NCBI GenBank assembly: GCA_905182985.1
Contig: CAJJDN010000062.1
Span: forward strand, 233,731 to 289,634
Direction: 5' to 3'
DNA length: 55,904 nt
From: Paramecium sonneborni
Taxonomy: Eukaryota > Ciliophora > Oligohymenophorea > Peniculida > Parameciidae
Shown piece by piece: positions 1-11,784 of this stretch (positions within the stretch are counted from its first letter, which is position 1; every line of letters starts with the position of its first letter). The notes under the pieces were generated by a model. That model did not search any database. It saw nothing but the letters and a program-made list of their open reading frames with translations, and was not told where the DNA came from. The translations under genes were made by a program, and so were the position numbers.

Positions 1-349
1 TATAAGTAGAATATTTAGTATCAGTGAAAATTAGTCATATATAGATTGAAAGTGTATGAAACAATAGCATTTTTTGGAACTTATAAATTTGGATGGTATA
101 ACAAATGTTGAATCAATTACTTTGATAAATAATTTTAGATAAATAGAAAAGCATGGGAGTTATTTATATATTATGATCAAAAAATATAACTTAGAAAAGG
201 AGATTAATTAAATATGTTCAAATAAGATTCAACTGTAGTTATGGTATTTAAAGCAAATGGAATATAGAGAAAGGTTAAAGGTGTAGATGGAGAAAGGTAT
301 TCGGAGAAGTAAGTTGAGTTTTGATAAAAATATATCAATTTTAATTTTA
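1..349. other. Unresolved stretch, possible 3' end of an upstream gene
   Basis: On the plus strand frame 1 is open from about 112 to a TGA at 322-324, has typical Paramecium composition, and is followed by 25 very AT-rich bases before the next gene. That suggests the tail of a gene entering from the left. A TGA at 109-111 interrupts the same frame, and no intron of usual size removes it; a 27-nt GT-AG intron may lie at 18-44. Frame 2 is also open from 56 through to the next gene, so the frame is not certain. Confidence 0.3.
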
Positions 350-1733
350 ATGGCAATATTAAGAATAAGAGAATAAGAAGTATCATATTCTTATCTCTAC
401 ATTGTTGTGTCATATATAGTGATAAAGTATCTGTTGGAATAATTTATTAATCTAAGACAATTAGATTAATTATCAGTGAAACAGATGCCAATTCATATTG
501 AACAGACTTTAGGGATTACATAGAAATAATTTAAGAGAAGTCAAAGATTTTATTATGATAAATTGTAAAATAGATTGAGATATTGTTTAGATCATTTGAA
601 ATGTATACAAAATCAATCAAAACAGCAATCGAGATAATTGTGATTTTATGTGGTGTGATGCCATTCATTTGGGAAAGGACTGTTACATTCTTCAAAATGG
701 ATCCAAATTCAGAGGTAATTCCATTTTGAGTATAGTTTTAAAGAGGATTGGCATATATCTTTATGGAATTTCTACGCCTCAAATTAATTGATGTTCCTAA
801 TAATTTTTATAACACTCATGTTATAGAAAAGAGATATGATTTAAGTCAAATATCATTTGCACTTTAATTTAGTGATTTAGTCATTGAATCAGCCTTATGG
901 GTAGTCTTTGTACCTATATTACTATATTCCTACTTATATGTAGCTGAACTTGGAGGAGATTACTTTTTTATAGCTGTATATATAAAATTAAGTATATATT
1001 TAGATGTAATTCTTCGTACTATTTATGGCAATAGTATCAAGTCTTGTCTATCCAAATTATATTTAACCTTTATTCAATGAATTCGAAGAATTAAAAGAAA
1101 CAGAACTTAAATAAGCAATTAGTCAATTAGCATTAAGAATGAACTTTCCTTTAGAAAAGATTCTTGTCATGGATGGATCTAAAAGATCAGATCATTCAAA
1201 TGCTTATTTCTTTGGTATGTACAGTAAACGTATTGTACTCTATGACACTCTCATTAATAATCTTACTAATGAAGAAATTGTTGCTGTTGTTGCTCATGAA
1301 CTTGGACATTGGAAATATAAACATCCTTACATAAAACTGTTTTTCTTTTGTATCAAAAGTATTTCATAATATATATGATTTAGTTCTTATTACTTTTTAT
1401 ATCTTTGGTTTCTATAGAGATTCAGATGTTGTGTTTTTAAGTTTTGGATTTAAAGAGAAATCAATCTTTATTGGTTCTGCTTTATTTTTCTCTCTTTTTG
1501 AACCCATGAATACATTATTTCAAATATTTGAACTCCATCTATCACGTTTCTTTGAATATTAAGCAGATATCTTTGCCAGCCATCATGGTCTTGGATCTTA
1601 TTTGATGAGTGGACTTGTCAAATTATTCAAATAGAATTCTACCAATTTAATGATAGATACAGTCTATTAATGGTACTATAATAGTCATCCTTCATTATTC
1701 GAACGATTAAAGTACTTAAATAAATTGAGATGA
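350..1733 (+). CDS. STE24: CAAX prenyl protease 1 (STE24/ZMPSTE24-type M48 metalloprotease)
   Basis: This is an integral-membrane zinc protease that trims prenylated CAAX proteins in the ER or nuclear membrane. Splicing introns 565-590, 715-735, 976-1003 and 1359-1383 (26, 21, 28 and 25 nt) gives 427 residues. The metal site [10 protein letters not shown] is at 1295-1325, preceded by [14 protein letters not shown], a family signature. The third zinc ligand region is FEYQADIFA (about 1549-1577). The C-terminus [12 protein letters not shown] matches the family end. The N-terminal segment from ATG 350 aligns by eye with the first helices of the human enzyme, which decides the start. It is slightly shorter than the human protein, mainly in the loop before HExxH. 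Family recognition is from memory, but the motifs are unmistakable. Confidence 0.93.
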
Positions 1734-1839
1734 TTAATTAATTACTTTTTTATAATCATATTAATTATTTGACAATATCATATAAATTATTGGTCTTACC
1801 CTATCTTAAAATCCTTATTTATTTTTTTACATTATTTTA

Positions 1840-2328
1840 ATGAACAACAAACTTGCTGATTTAATTAGTAACTATCTCAATGAATAGAAACATCTTGCAG
1901 ATAAATATACTAGATTATTCAATCAAATCAAATAAGCTGATTCATACTATGGTCGTAATTCTAGCTCTATGCTCAACCTCAAAAAAAGATCTTCCAATTC
2001 AGATTATAGTTATAGTTCTAATAAAGAAAAGATTTATTGTTAATTTTGTGGAAAATAATATACTAGTAGATTACCATTAAAAAATCATATTGAAAAATTT
2101 CATTTTCAAGAAAACTATCCATCAAAACATGAACTCTCAACTAAATAAATCACCTCATATGATGATGATGAAGATTGTAGAAATGATGAAAATAGTTATA
2201 ATGAAGCAGATGAATAATTGAGACAAAAATTATTGAGAAATGTTTAAGCCATTTAAAAAAGAGACAACTAAGCCTAACCACAAGAAGATGTAGTCATCAG
2301 TGGTATTGATTCAGATTCATAAAATTGA
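1840..2328 (+). CDS. Small protein with one C2H2 zinc finger
   Basis: This is an intronless reading frame of 162 residues. The first 40 residues are predicted helical and a Ser-rich linker follows. Around residues 67-89 there is a single C2H2 finger of the form C-x2-C-x12-H-x4-H (YCQFCGKQY...HIEKFH). The tail is acidic (YDDDEDCRNDE) and then Gln-rich. A lone C2H2 finger can bind nucleic acid or protein; nothing here says which. The start is the first ATG after a 106-bp AT-rich gap. Confidence 0.75.
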
Positions 2329-2792
2329 TTAATATTCATTTAATTTATTCATTTTAAATTTTTTTTAATTTATTTATTCAAATTCTTTTTAGTTTTATTG
2401 ATTCTTTATATATTGAATCTACTCATATTCATAATTCATTGATATTTATTAAATTTAATCAGATTCATAGAAATTATTATTTTTTCTGATTTATATTAAA
2501 TTTATTCATTTCACATCAAATTTAATCAAATTTAATCTAATTTAATCGATTAAATTTATTCATAAAATATTGTTTCATATTCTCTAAATTTATTCATATA
2601 CATTATATTGATTCACATTAGTGAGGTACTTAAAATTTAATCATATTCATTAAATTTATTTGTAATTATATTCAACATTCATTTTTACCTATTTATTTCT
2701 ATACATTCATTTTGTTCTAATGAACAATATAACAAGGATTTTCATTTTTATACAGATGCCATTTATTATTTTTATTGATTACAATAATATTT
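2329..2792. repeat. Intergenic stretch with many imperfect TTTATTCA / AATTTAATC repeats
   Basis: No gene is seen. The stretch is built from many degenerate copies of short words such as ATTTATTCAT, AATTTAATC and ATTGATTC, densest at about 2335-2660. The 464-bp gap is long for this window. It may be simple low-complexity spacer DNA. Confidence 0.55.
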
Positions 2793-3128
2793 ATGGATTA
2801 AAAAATCAATTGTCCACTTTCAGAATTAATGACAAATGAAGAAATAAGAGAATGGGCTTTCTCTTTAGATCCTCAACCTGAAAAGAAAAGCAAATTAAAT
2901 TCTTCCATGCCTCAAATTAGCAGTTCTGCCACTATTAATAGAGCTTGTCAAAAATAATAAGAATAAAAGACTAAATAAATCCCTAGAATCATTCAACCTT
3001 TGCCACTTCAAATTGAGAATCAGAAATAAAAAAAAGAGATTATCCATCGTCTTAAATTACAAAATAGACTTATGAAAGAAATGATTTAGTAGCAAAAAGA
3101 CTTATTAGAGCAAATGAAAAAGTCCTGA
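2793..3128 (+). CDS. Hypothetical basic Gln/Lys-rich protein
   Basis: This is an intronless reading frame of 111 residues. The N-terminus contains LMTNEEIREWAFSLDPQ. A Ser-rich middle follows, then a Gln/Lys-rich helix likely to form a coiled coil over the last 45 residues (HRLKLQNRLMKEMIQQQ). I do not recognise a family. It lies 52 bp upstream of the adenylate kinase gene on the same strand. Confidence 0.6.
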
Positions 3129-3180
3129 TTTAATTTTTTATTATAATTATATCAATAATTTAAATAAAAAAAGATAACTT

Positions 3181-4650
3181 ATGGACTAAGCCAATAAGCT
3201 GTAGTACTAATAACAAGTTGAAAAATATCTTGAAAGAAACAAAGTTTATCACATCTTTGAAGATTTACTTAAATCATTAATCATTAAAAAACCTGATGAT
3301 CCAATCTAATTTCTAATTAATAAACTCTAAGAACCAGAAAGTAAATGTGATATTGATTCAAGCCAAAAAAATCTTTGTAGTTGGTCCACCTGGTTCAAAA
3401 TTAAGAGAATTATCACTTACATTGGCTGATTATTTGAATTTTCATATTGTTTCAATTGGAGATTTAATAGAAAAGGAGTTAAGCAAAAAGTCTGAATTGG
3501 TATATATTAAATTCAATAATTAATTTAGAGTTAATAAATTTAAGAATCATTGGATAAATTTTAATATGTGAGTGATGAAATTGTGATTAATATAGCACTA
3601 AATTAAATCAATCATTTAGAAAATGAAAAGAAAAGTTATATTTTTGAAGGATTTCCTAAAACTCAAGTTTAAGGATTAGCACTTTAAAAAGAAGGTATAA
3701 TTCCTGATGCATTTTTAATTTTGGAAATGTCTGAAGAAAAAATATATTAATGTTGTGTTAAAAAATTAGAAACAGAACCATTTAATAAATTAAACAATAA
3801 AGAAGATTTAGTAAAAAACCATACAATGGAATATTAATTGAATTTAAAATAAGTTAAATAAATTTACAAAAATTAATATTTTTAGGTAGATGGAGAAAAG
3901 AATTATGAATTAGAAGATATGGCAGTATATTTTATAAGAATTCATTATTTAGTAACTATTGAAATATAAACTATATGATAATGCACCAAAAAGAGCTCTT
4001 AGAATAGTAGTGATAGGACCTCCTGGATCTGGGAGATCAACATTAGCTAAGAAATTGTCTAGCAAATATGGATTTATATATATTTCAACAAGAGAACTAA
4101 TATCAAATTTAATTAATAAGAAGGGAACAAGTGGGAAGGAAGCATTTGAAAAAGTGAGTAAAGGAGATCTTGTAGATGATAGAATAGTAAATGCTTTAAT
4201 AAAAGAAAGAGTAAATTAGACAGATTGTTAAATGTAAGGATTTGTTTTAGATGGTTATCCTAAAACAGAGAAATAATTAGAATCATTAAATGAATTGAAT
4301 ATTTAAGCAACTTTAATGGTAATAATAGATGTAGCAGATGATATAATTACAAGAAGACTTATTTAAAGAAGAACTGATCCAATTACAGGAGTAGTTTATA
4401 ATTCACTAGATGAAGCTGATAAGGAAGTAAGATCAAGATTGATAATAGCACCAAATGAAAAAAGAGAGGTTGTATAATTGAGGTATTATTGAGATACAAA
4501 TAATTTTATAGATTGAAGAGATGGGATGATTTGAAATAATTGATAGATGGAACACCTAAATATGCATCAATCATTTATAAAGTATCAGGAGAGAATTCTA
4601 AAGAAAATATGATAGAATAAGTATGTTATCATTTAGAAAAAATGAATTGA
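3181..4650 (+). CDS. AK8: Adenylate kinase 8-like protein with two kinase domains, the first degenerate
   Basis: Introns 3341-3362, 3500-3528, 3925-3952 and 4483-4511 (22, 29, 28, 29 nt) give 453 residues. Residues 1-50 resemble the docking helices of AK8 (KKPDDPIQFLI). Domain 1 (from about 55) has a P-loop-like GPPGSKLREL that lacks the Gly-Lys-Ser/Thr needed for ATP. Domain 2 (from about 253) has GPPGSGRST, LDGYPKT, RRTDPITG and the LID arginines, so it looks closer to active; its P-loop has Arg where Lys is usual. AK8 is a ciliary axoneme protein in animals that interconverts ATP, ADP and AMP. The double-domain order and the N-terminal helices favour AK8 over AK1/AK2. Reduced activity of domain 1 is inferred. 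Confidence 0.85.
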
Positions 4651-4695
4651 TTTATTATATCAATAAATATAGATATTTTATCTTGATATTCATTA

Positions 4696-7600
4696 TCATT
4701 ATTAACTTAACACTTCTTAAGCTTATTTTTTTAATAATCTTTTCAATTCTTCAGGTGCTTTATTTACTTCCTCTTCTTCTTCTGTAATTGGATAAAGCTT
4801 AAAACGAGGATCTCCATATTTTGTAATTGATATTTCACTCTTATCACAATCAAAATAAAAGCTTAAAGTAAAATCAATTTATTAAGCAGCCTCTTTTGTG
4901 CATGGTATAACTGCATATCTACCATTACTTAAACATATATCATTAGTATCAATCTCTCTTCTTAAATTCAATTTACCAGAAGAAGCAACAATCTTTTTAT
5001 CATCAAATTTTGCTAAATATTTTTCAGTTTTATCTAAAGAAAACACACAAAGTAAAATAGGTTTCATTACATTTGGATATGGATATCTTTCACCTAAAAA
5101 CAATCGACCTAATTTTATTAAATAAATAAATAATACCATCTATTTATTACATTTAAATATACATATTAGTCTTATCTCCCTTTTTTCTTGTTAAATCAAG
5201 AATATATTATGGATTCTTCTAAGCATATTAAATTAAAGAAGCATCATTTTTCATAGGAGCACCTGAACTTTACAATCCAAACATATCAAATGCTCTTAAT
5301 CCACTCCAATCTTTAGGGAAATCACTATAAAATTAATATATTATTATATACATGCATTAAAATAGATTTGAAAACACTGTTCTCCAACTTTTAAAACACA
5401 TAAAGAATGTACCATCATCTTCTCCATAAACATAAGGTTCTGGAGGTTCTCTATTTTCTGATTTAGCCTTTTCAATTTCTTTTTAATAATAATCATTAAT
5501 CCAATCAATCCATTTATCTAATTTAGCAGAATAATCTGGAGTTTCTGACCATTTTAATTTCCATTCTCCATATCCCCATGGATTTCTAATTTTTAGTAAT
5601 CTATGTGATTTATGATAATTTTAACAACTCTAATCAGGAATTTCAAAAACATCTAAAATACCATAAGCATGTCCACTCATAACACCTGTATCTTCATCAT
5701 TTATTTTAATATATAATTCAGTTCCACCTTCAGCACTACATCCCAACATAGTTCCATCCTTTTTACATTTTAATAAAAGATTCCAAAGATCTTCCTTTTC
5801 AGCTTTTGTACATTCTTCCTTTAACTTTATTTTATCAGGTACTTTACCAGTCATATCTGCTAATCCTTAAGCAATATCTCCAGCCGTTAAAGCAAAGTAA
5901 TTTTGATGAAGTTTTGCATAAGCTTTTTCAATTAAATTAACCCAACATTCTGTAGGTTTTCTACATTTACCAAATACATATTCATTATCTTTGACACATA
6001 ATTTATCATCTATAACAACATATTTCCATCCAAAATTTTTAAAGAATCTCATAACATAAATACCATATTTTCTTAAGAATTTGAAACATGGTGGATATAC
6101 TCCTATAAGCATTCCATTAACTTCTTCATCTGTTAATTCTTATATTGATTCTTAAGTAATTACAAAATCTCCTTATAAATATTTTTCATATCCTGAAATA
6201 ATCGATAATGCTGAAACAAACCAACAATTACCTAAATATTTAGATTAACAAACATCATTAGATGCAGCTCCATCTTCATCAAATACATCTACATGACTAT
6301 TTTTATATTATTCATCTCCATTCTCTACTAAAATAGCTAATAATTCTTCTGGTCTTAACCATTTACATTCCTTAGGTTAAGGAGCACCTTCAGGTACATC
6401 ATTATCAGCAAAATACATACTTTTACTACCATATGGATCTTCTTTTGTAGGTCCAAATTCTGGATCTTCCCATTTTGTTCCTGGATTCTATTCCAATTTC
6501 GATATCTCCTCATATACATATCTTAAACATGCTAAATCAGAATTAAATATAGTTGTCCATTTTGTTTCTTCTTTATGTAAGGTCTTTCCACTTCCTTCCA
6601 TTCTGTACTTTTAAAAACAATCATCCTCAGTTATTACAGGTTTTAATTTTGATAATGTTGTAGCATATTCTCCTACTGATTTTAATGAAGCTCTCATTGA
6701 TTTATTTAATGTATTATCTAAATTCATTGTTTTCTATGGAATATATATAGATAAGATCTTTTAAACTTAATCAATTATTTCTTAGGCTGATAATATTCCT
6801 GATCCATCAATATCAAAATAAGAAAATAATGCATCAGAATGTTTTTTAGATGGACATGAAAATAAAATCTAAGCTAATTAATAAAATTAATCAGGTGTCA
6901 ATTATTTATCTTCATATATTTATTCAGATGCTAAATGTTAAACTATTCCAATCTCTAAAGCTTATAATTTTCTTGTTAAAATTTCAAATAACAAATCAAA
7001 ATTATCTTTTTAAGATTTGAATTCTTAAAAAAAGACCATTAATTCATCATAATCTATTGATCCATTTTTATTTAAATCTATAGCATTAAAAAATGCTAAT
7101 TAATCATTTTTTGGTATTTTTTTATCAAATCTTTTATAAAAATCATATAACATAATTCCTGCTCCTGGAACTTCTAATTATTATATAACAATTCTTATAA
7201 ATTCAATAGCATCAACACCTTAAGCTTTAAGTTTAGTAATAATAGTTTAAATATTCTTTTTATCTTCATCTGTTAACATAATTATAGTTTCATTTAAAAA
7301 TGCATGAGATGATGACATATTCATACCTGATTTAGATTATCCCATTTATGTTTAGGTCATTCTAAAAGGATCCAATTATTATTATGATGCTTAACTTGGT
7401 TTAAGTATTCCAACTGGTTAAGATTTAGGAATAGTATATCCTCCACCTCCTCCTACATTTGGATTAATTTAAACACCTAAACCGATATCTGATTATGCAA
7501 CTCTCATTGCTTTTCTAACCTCTTAATCATAAAATGTTGCTTAAAGTACTCCACTCTTATTCACATCTATATGGTTGAAAACTGCTATAATTTCTTTTTC

Positions 7601-8240
7601 ATTTAATAAATTTGATCCATCTATCCCATGAATGAATGATCTTATAATTTTTAACAGAATTACACAAAATGAGATGGTATTATATTATCTCCTAATTTCT
7701 TAAGAGAATCCTCAACAGACATTCTATTCATCAATAGTAAACGAGCATATTTTAACAAACTCTCTTAACCATAAGTTCTAGCCTAACCTTATACTCTCTC
7801 TTCATTTATTCCATAAGCTTATAAACAATCATAATACTCTATATTAATTTTTCTATTTTACCTTCTCTCTTTATTACTCCTGAACAATCTTCATCAAAAA
7901 TACGAACCAACATTGTTAATTATGTATTATTCAAACCTAATCTAACTTTTGATAAAAATAATCTCATATCTTCAGTACTTATCTATCCTTATCCTTCTCT
8001 ATCAGATGCTCTAAACATCATTTCTGGAGTTAATCCTATCCTTCTACAACTTCTTGAAAAAATTCCCATAACTGCTTAATTACTTAAATCAGTTTAATCA
8101 TGCTATGAATCCAATGGAATACCCTATTCTCTCATTTTATCTATTAACTCTTCATTCTGCTTCTACAATTTTAGCACTTTTAATTTTAATAACTTCACAG
8201 CATTTCTATAATCCTCTATTGATTTTTATTTTGTTGCCAT
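4696..8240 (-). CDS. EF-hand calpain-type cysteine protease
   Basis: Removing introns at 7839-7861, 7641-7663, 5325-5351 and 5109-5136 gives 1147 residues. The N-terminal half carries at least four EF-hand-like loops: DEDCSGVIKREE, DVNKSGVLQATF, DLNKNGSIDYDE and DIDGSGILSAQE. The C-terminal half is a calpain catalytic domain with Cys657 in LGNCWFVSAL, His842 in SGHAYGIL and Asn871 in RNPWGYG, so the triad is complete. The usual DCWF is NCWF here. A beta-rich tail (WSGLRAFDMFG...) fits the calpain C2-like domain. In classical calpains the EF hands follow the protease; here they come first. Calcium-dependent limited proteolysis in the cytosol is inferred. It converges on the adenylate kinase gene with a 45-bp gap. 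Confidence 0.92.
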
Positions 8241-8554
8241 TTATTTATTAAAAATATAATTCAAAAATTATTCATACTTAATTCATTATATAATATCCCT
8301 AAGATTCATATATATATCATTATATTCCCCCATTTATATCCCTTTTTTTCATTTTTATTATAATTATTCTACATATTTTAATAATTGTGCTTAATCATTT
8401 TAAATCATACCTACATTCATAAATAGACTAATACACAACTTTTATATATCAATTTTACAAATATTAATTGATATTATATATTATATTTTTATGATTTAAA
8501 TCGCTTATTTTTTGATATAAAGAAATCAAAAATAAAAATATTACTAATTCAAAT
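8241..8554. other. Divergent intergenic region
   Basis: AT-rich DNA between the calpain start (minus) and a small plus-strand gene. No conserved element or further reading frame stands out. It must hold both promoters. Confidence 0.5.
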
Positions 8555-8869
8555 ATGCTTCATAAAAAACAAATAACTATTTAAATTGGATCAAGATCTA
8601 GACAATCATCACCATCTTCAATAGGATCAGAAACTCCTAAACATAAAAAATCTAATTCTTATATGTAATTTTCACCTAAATTGGATTTTAATAATGGATT
8701 ATCATTTGTAAATGAAGTTAAAGAAGTCAAAATTACATCTCCAAGAACAGAAGATCTATAATCACCAAAGTCTTAGGCTTTTAAATAAACTAAATTTAAT
8801 AACATTCATAAAGATGAACAAATGAAAAAGAGTTAATTTAGTAAAACTAAGAGTGAAGATTTTGTATGA
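8555..8869 (+). CDS. Hypothetical Ser/Lys-rich small protein
   Basis: An intronless 104-residue frame. It begins MLHKKQITIQIGSRSRQSS and is low-complexity, with many S/T-P sites (SSPSS, SPRTEDLQSPKS) that could be phosphorylated. I recognise no domain. It stops at TGA 8867-8869. It is probably a disordered protein. Confidence 0.6.
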
Positions 8870-9288
8870 GCTTTATTTATTCATTTTCCATCTTTTTTAT
8901 TTTTTTAAATTGTTTATTTATCTCTCTAAATAATTTTGCTAAACTCTCAGTATTTTTCTTAATAGAATCAATCAACTTGCATAAGAATTATTTAAATACT
9001 ACAATGAATCAAGAAAATGCATAGAAAAATTAAGTAAGTAAAAAAAATCAGATTTTAATTAGAGAAATTTTGACATATTAAAATATATATATTTTTAGTG
9101 TCTAAAAATAAATAATTAAATGATTAATTAGTTTGAATGTAAGATAGTCTCTTCATTATATTTTAATACAATTTTATTTAAATCAAATTCATATACATCT
9201 TCTTAAAAAAAATTTAGATTACCAAATAAAATTGATTTTAATAATAAATCTATATTAAAATTTTAATAAAAATACATAATTTGTAATA
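8870..9288. other. Convergent intergenic region, no clear gene
   Basis: AT-rich. A short frame beginning at the ATG near 9012 is followed by a possible GT-AG intron, but the downstream part has no convincing composition, so I do not call it. Confidence 0.45.
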
Positions 9289-10690
9289 TCATGATTAAAA
9301 AAATCTTGATTTATTTATAATATTTTAAATGCTTGGACTTTAAGCTTGTTTAGGTGATTTGATTGGTGGTAATCTAAATTAAGTAGGAGAAGGAGTTTTA
9401 AGTGTCCTTTTAGTATGAGATTAAGGTGTAAAAGTTTTTGGAGCACCAATGAAGCTTTATGCTAAAGATTCTCTTGAAACTTGTCTTTTTGATATCTAAG
9501 GAGTATTAAATGGACCTTAAACAGTTTTAAGCATTTTAGATTTTGATATTGGAGGTTTATCTCTTTAAGACATAGGTATTTATAAATGAATAAATTCTTA
9601 TTCATATGGATATAATGAATTAATTTCTGTTAGATTTGATCTACGTTTAGTATCATTTTCTTTTAATTCCTTTTTGATTGACTTTTTTGACAATATATTG
9701 AAGAACATTAAAGCTTTGATAATTTTGATGAATTTCTATTTCACAACAAATGTAGATATAATTTCATTTGTAGTGATTGGAAATTATTATTATTCAACAT
9801 TTTTAATCCATGGATGATCTAAACATTAATAAGCAGACATTCTATCATCAGGTAATAAAGCCATTGTTTTTAATATGAAATCTTTGGCCATTAATGGAAT
9901 ATTATTATTGAAATACACATTAAATTCTAATTTTGCTAATTTTCTGAAATATTCTGAACTTCTCATTCCAGATACATAAAATGGATGTTATCCATTATGA
10001 AATAACTAATAAAATATGATTCCAAGTGCAAATATATCTACAGTCTAATTATAAGGTACATCTTATGCCAATTCTGGTGCCATGTATAACAAAGTACCGC
10101 ATTACTTATTGGCTATTTTGTGTGAACTTATTTAATAGCTAAGTCCAAAGTCAATCAGTTTAACAATGGATTAATTGTTTTCTCGAACCAAATATATGTT
10201 TGCTTAAATCCAAAATTTTTCTTACATGGCTTCAAATCTCTATGAATAATCCCTTGATTATGTAGATAGCTCAATCCTTCTAAAATTTACTTTATTAAAT
10301 TTCTAACTTTCTTCTCAGGTAATTCTTTATTAATTTCTTCTTACAAAGTGATTCCTTGTAGATGCTCCATTATTATATACAAATGATTATGTGTATAAAG
10401 TAACTAATACTTTACAATATTTAAAACCTTATGAAAATGCACAATATTTTTATGGTTGCACTACTCTAATAGAGATGCTTCTTAATCTTATTCTTTATTC
10501 TTATTTCTTTCAATAATCTATCTATTTAAATTAAGTCATTTACTTTAATTGCAACAGTTTTGTTTAACTCTTTACTTTAAGCCTTCACAACTTTTCCATA
10601 TGCTCCTCCTCCTAACAAACTTATATAAACAAATTAATCTGTTAGTATTTAATCATTCAATTCATCAATTAAAAGAGAAACATCATTCAT
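9289..10690 (-). CDS. Serine/threonine protein kinase (CAMK/ULK-like)
   Basis: Introns 10518-10543 (26 nt) and 10203-10225 (23 nt) leave 450 residues. Kinase motifs in order are the Gly-rich loop LGGGAYGKV (about 26-34), VAIK with the ATP-binding lysine (about 49), HRDLKPSN, DFGLS, the APE segment (YMAPELA) and the D-x-F-A-L-G helix; all catalytic residues are present. The domain ends near 280 (DHPWIKNV). A basic tail of about 165 residues follows, rich in S/T-P sites. The class is a guess from the overall look; the substrate is unknown. Confidence 0.9.
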
Positions 10691-10932
10691 ATTATTAATA
10701 TTAATATTATTACTTTTTTTATAATCTTTAAATTATTATTATATGTATATATATATAATTATATATGTTAATTATTTATAAATTAGATAAAAATGTATAC
10801 TTAATTATTTTAGAAGAGAATCTTATAAAAGAATCATTAGACAATAAAATATTAAAAGACATTTAATAATTAATAAAATAATTTTAATGAAAACAAATAA
10901 GAAAACAATAAAAGTTATAAAAGATGATAAAA

Positions 10933-11310
10933 TCAAATTTAGTTTTATATTTGTAAAATCTTATTGAGTTTTTCTTCCTCTAATTTCTATATTAATATTA
11001 ATTAATCTTCATTCTATACCTAATCTCTAATTTTTTATATTCTTTAATTGAAATATGCAACAACTTTTTAAATTTATTTTGCTTCTTAATCTACTTATAA
11101 ACTGTTTCGTCTCTAAGCAATCCGAATTTTGATTGAGTTAGTTTATTGATTAATTTGTTCTTTTATAAATTATGATTGCTATTAATGATTTAACTCTTGT
11201 TATTTTATAAATGATTTAACTTACTCCCTTTCTAATTACAAAGAATTATATAATTAATTCTACTTATTTTCTTTTCTTAAATGATGGTATGATTAACCGT
11301 ATTAATACAT
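10933..11310 (-). CDS. Coiled-coil protein, Gln-rich
   Basis: An intronless frame of 125 residues that is helical almost throughout (LQLEREQVKSFIKQQ, FNQRIQKIRDQVQNED), with heptad-like spacing of Leu/Ile/Val. Upstream the frame is closed by a TGA about 60 nt before the chosen ATG. No family is recognised. It could be a structural or cytoskeletal protein, as many such proteins are in this ciliate. Confidence 0.6.
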
Positions 11311-11784
11311 TTTATTTAATAAATAATTGTTATCTAATAAACCCTTTTAATATTATAAATATCAAATAATGTATTAAAAATAAATTTTCCTTTAAAGAAT
11401 TATAATATCGACAAAATGATAAATAATTGTATAAAAAATCAGCAATAAAATACAGCAAATAATCATTGTAAGTATTTTTTTTCTATAATTTATATGCTTA
11501 TTCTACTAGCACTCTATGCAAATCTTATTTTATTTTACTTTTACTGAAATATTTGATTAAATTATATTTATTTATGATCAAGATCTTTTCTTTAATAATC
11601 CAAAAATTTAATTATTCTCCATTTTTTTATTTATTTTTGATTTACTTATTTTTCAAATAATCCTTTTTATTTGATTCAAAGTTTTTGATAAATTAGAAAT
11701 ACAAAAGTAAAAATATAAATTTTTGCAAAACAAAATTATGATTTTTCAAATAAATATTTGAAAATTAAAATGAAATTGATTGAT
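11311..11784. other. AT-rich intergenic region
   Basis: No supported gene. A minus-strand frame at about 11362-11464 would encode a short hydrophobic peptide (MIICCILLLIFY...), but it ends at a TGA with no usable splice donor, so it is not called. Confidence 0.5.

Noticed and set aside
1139..1369. Short HELGH-containing frame as a gene of its own
   Set aside because: It is only an internal exon piece of the STE24 gene; flanking exons join through short introns.
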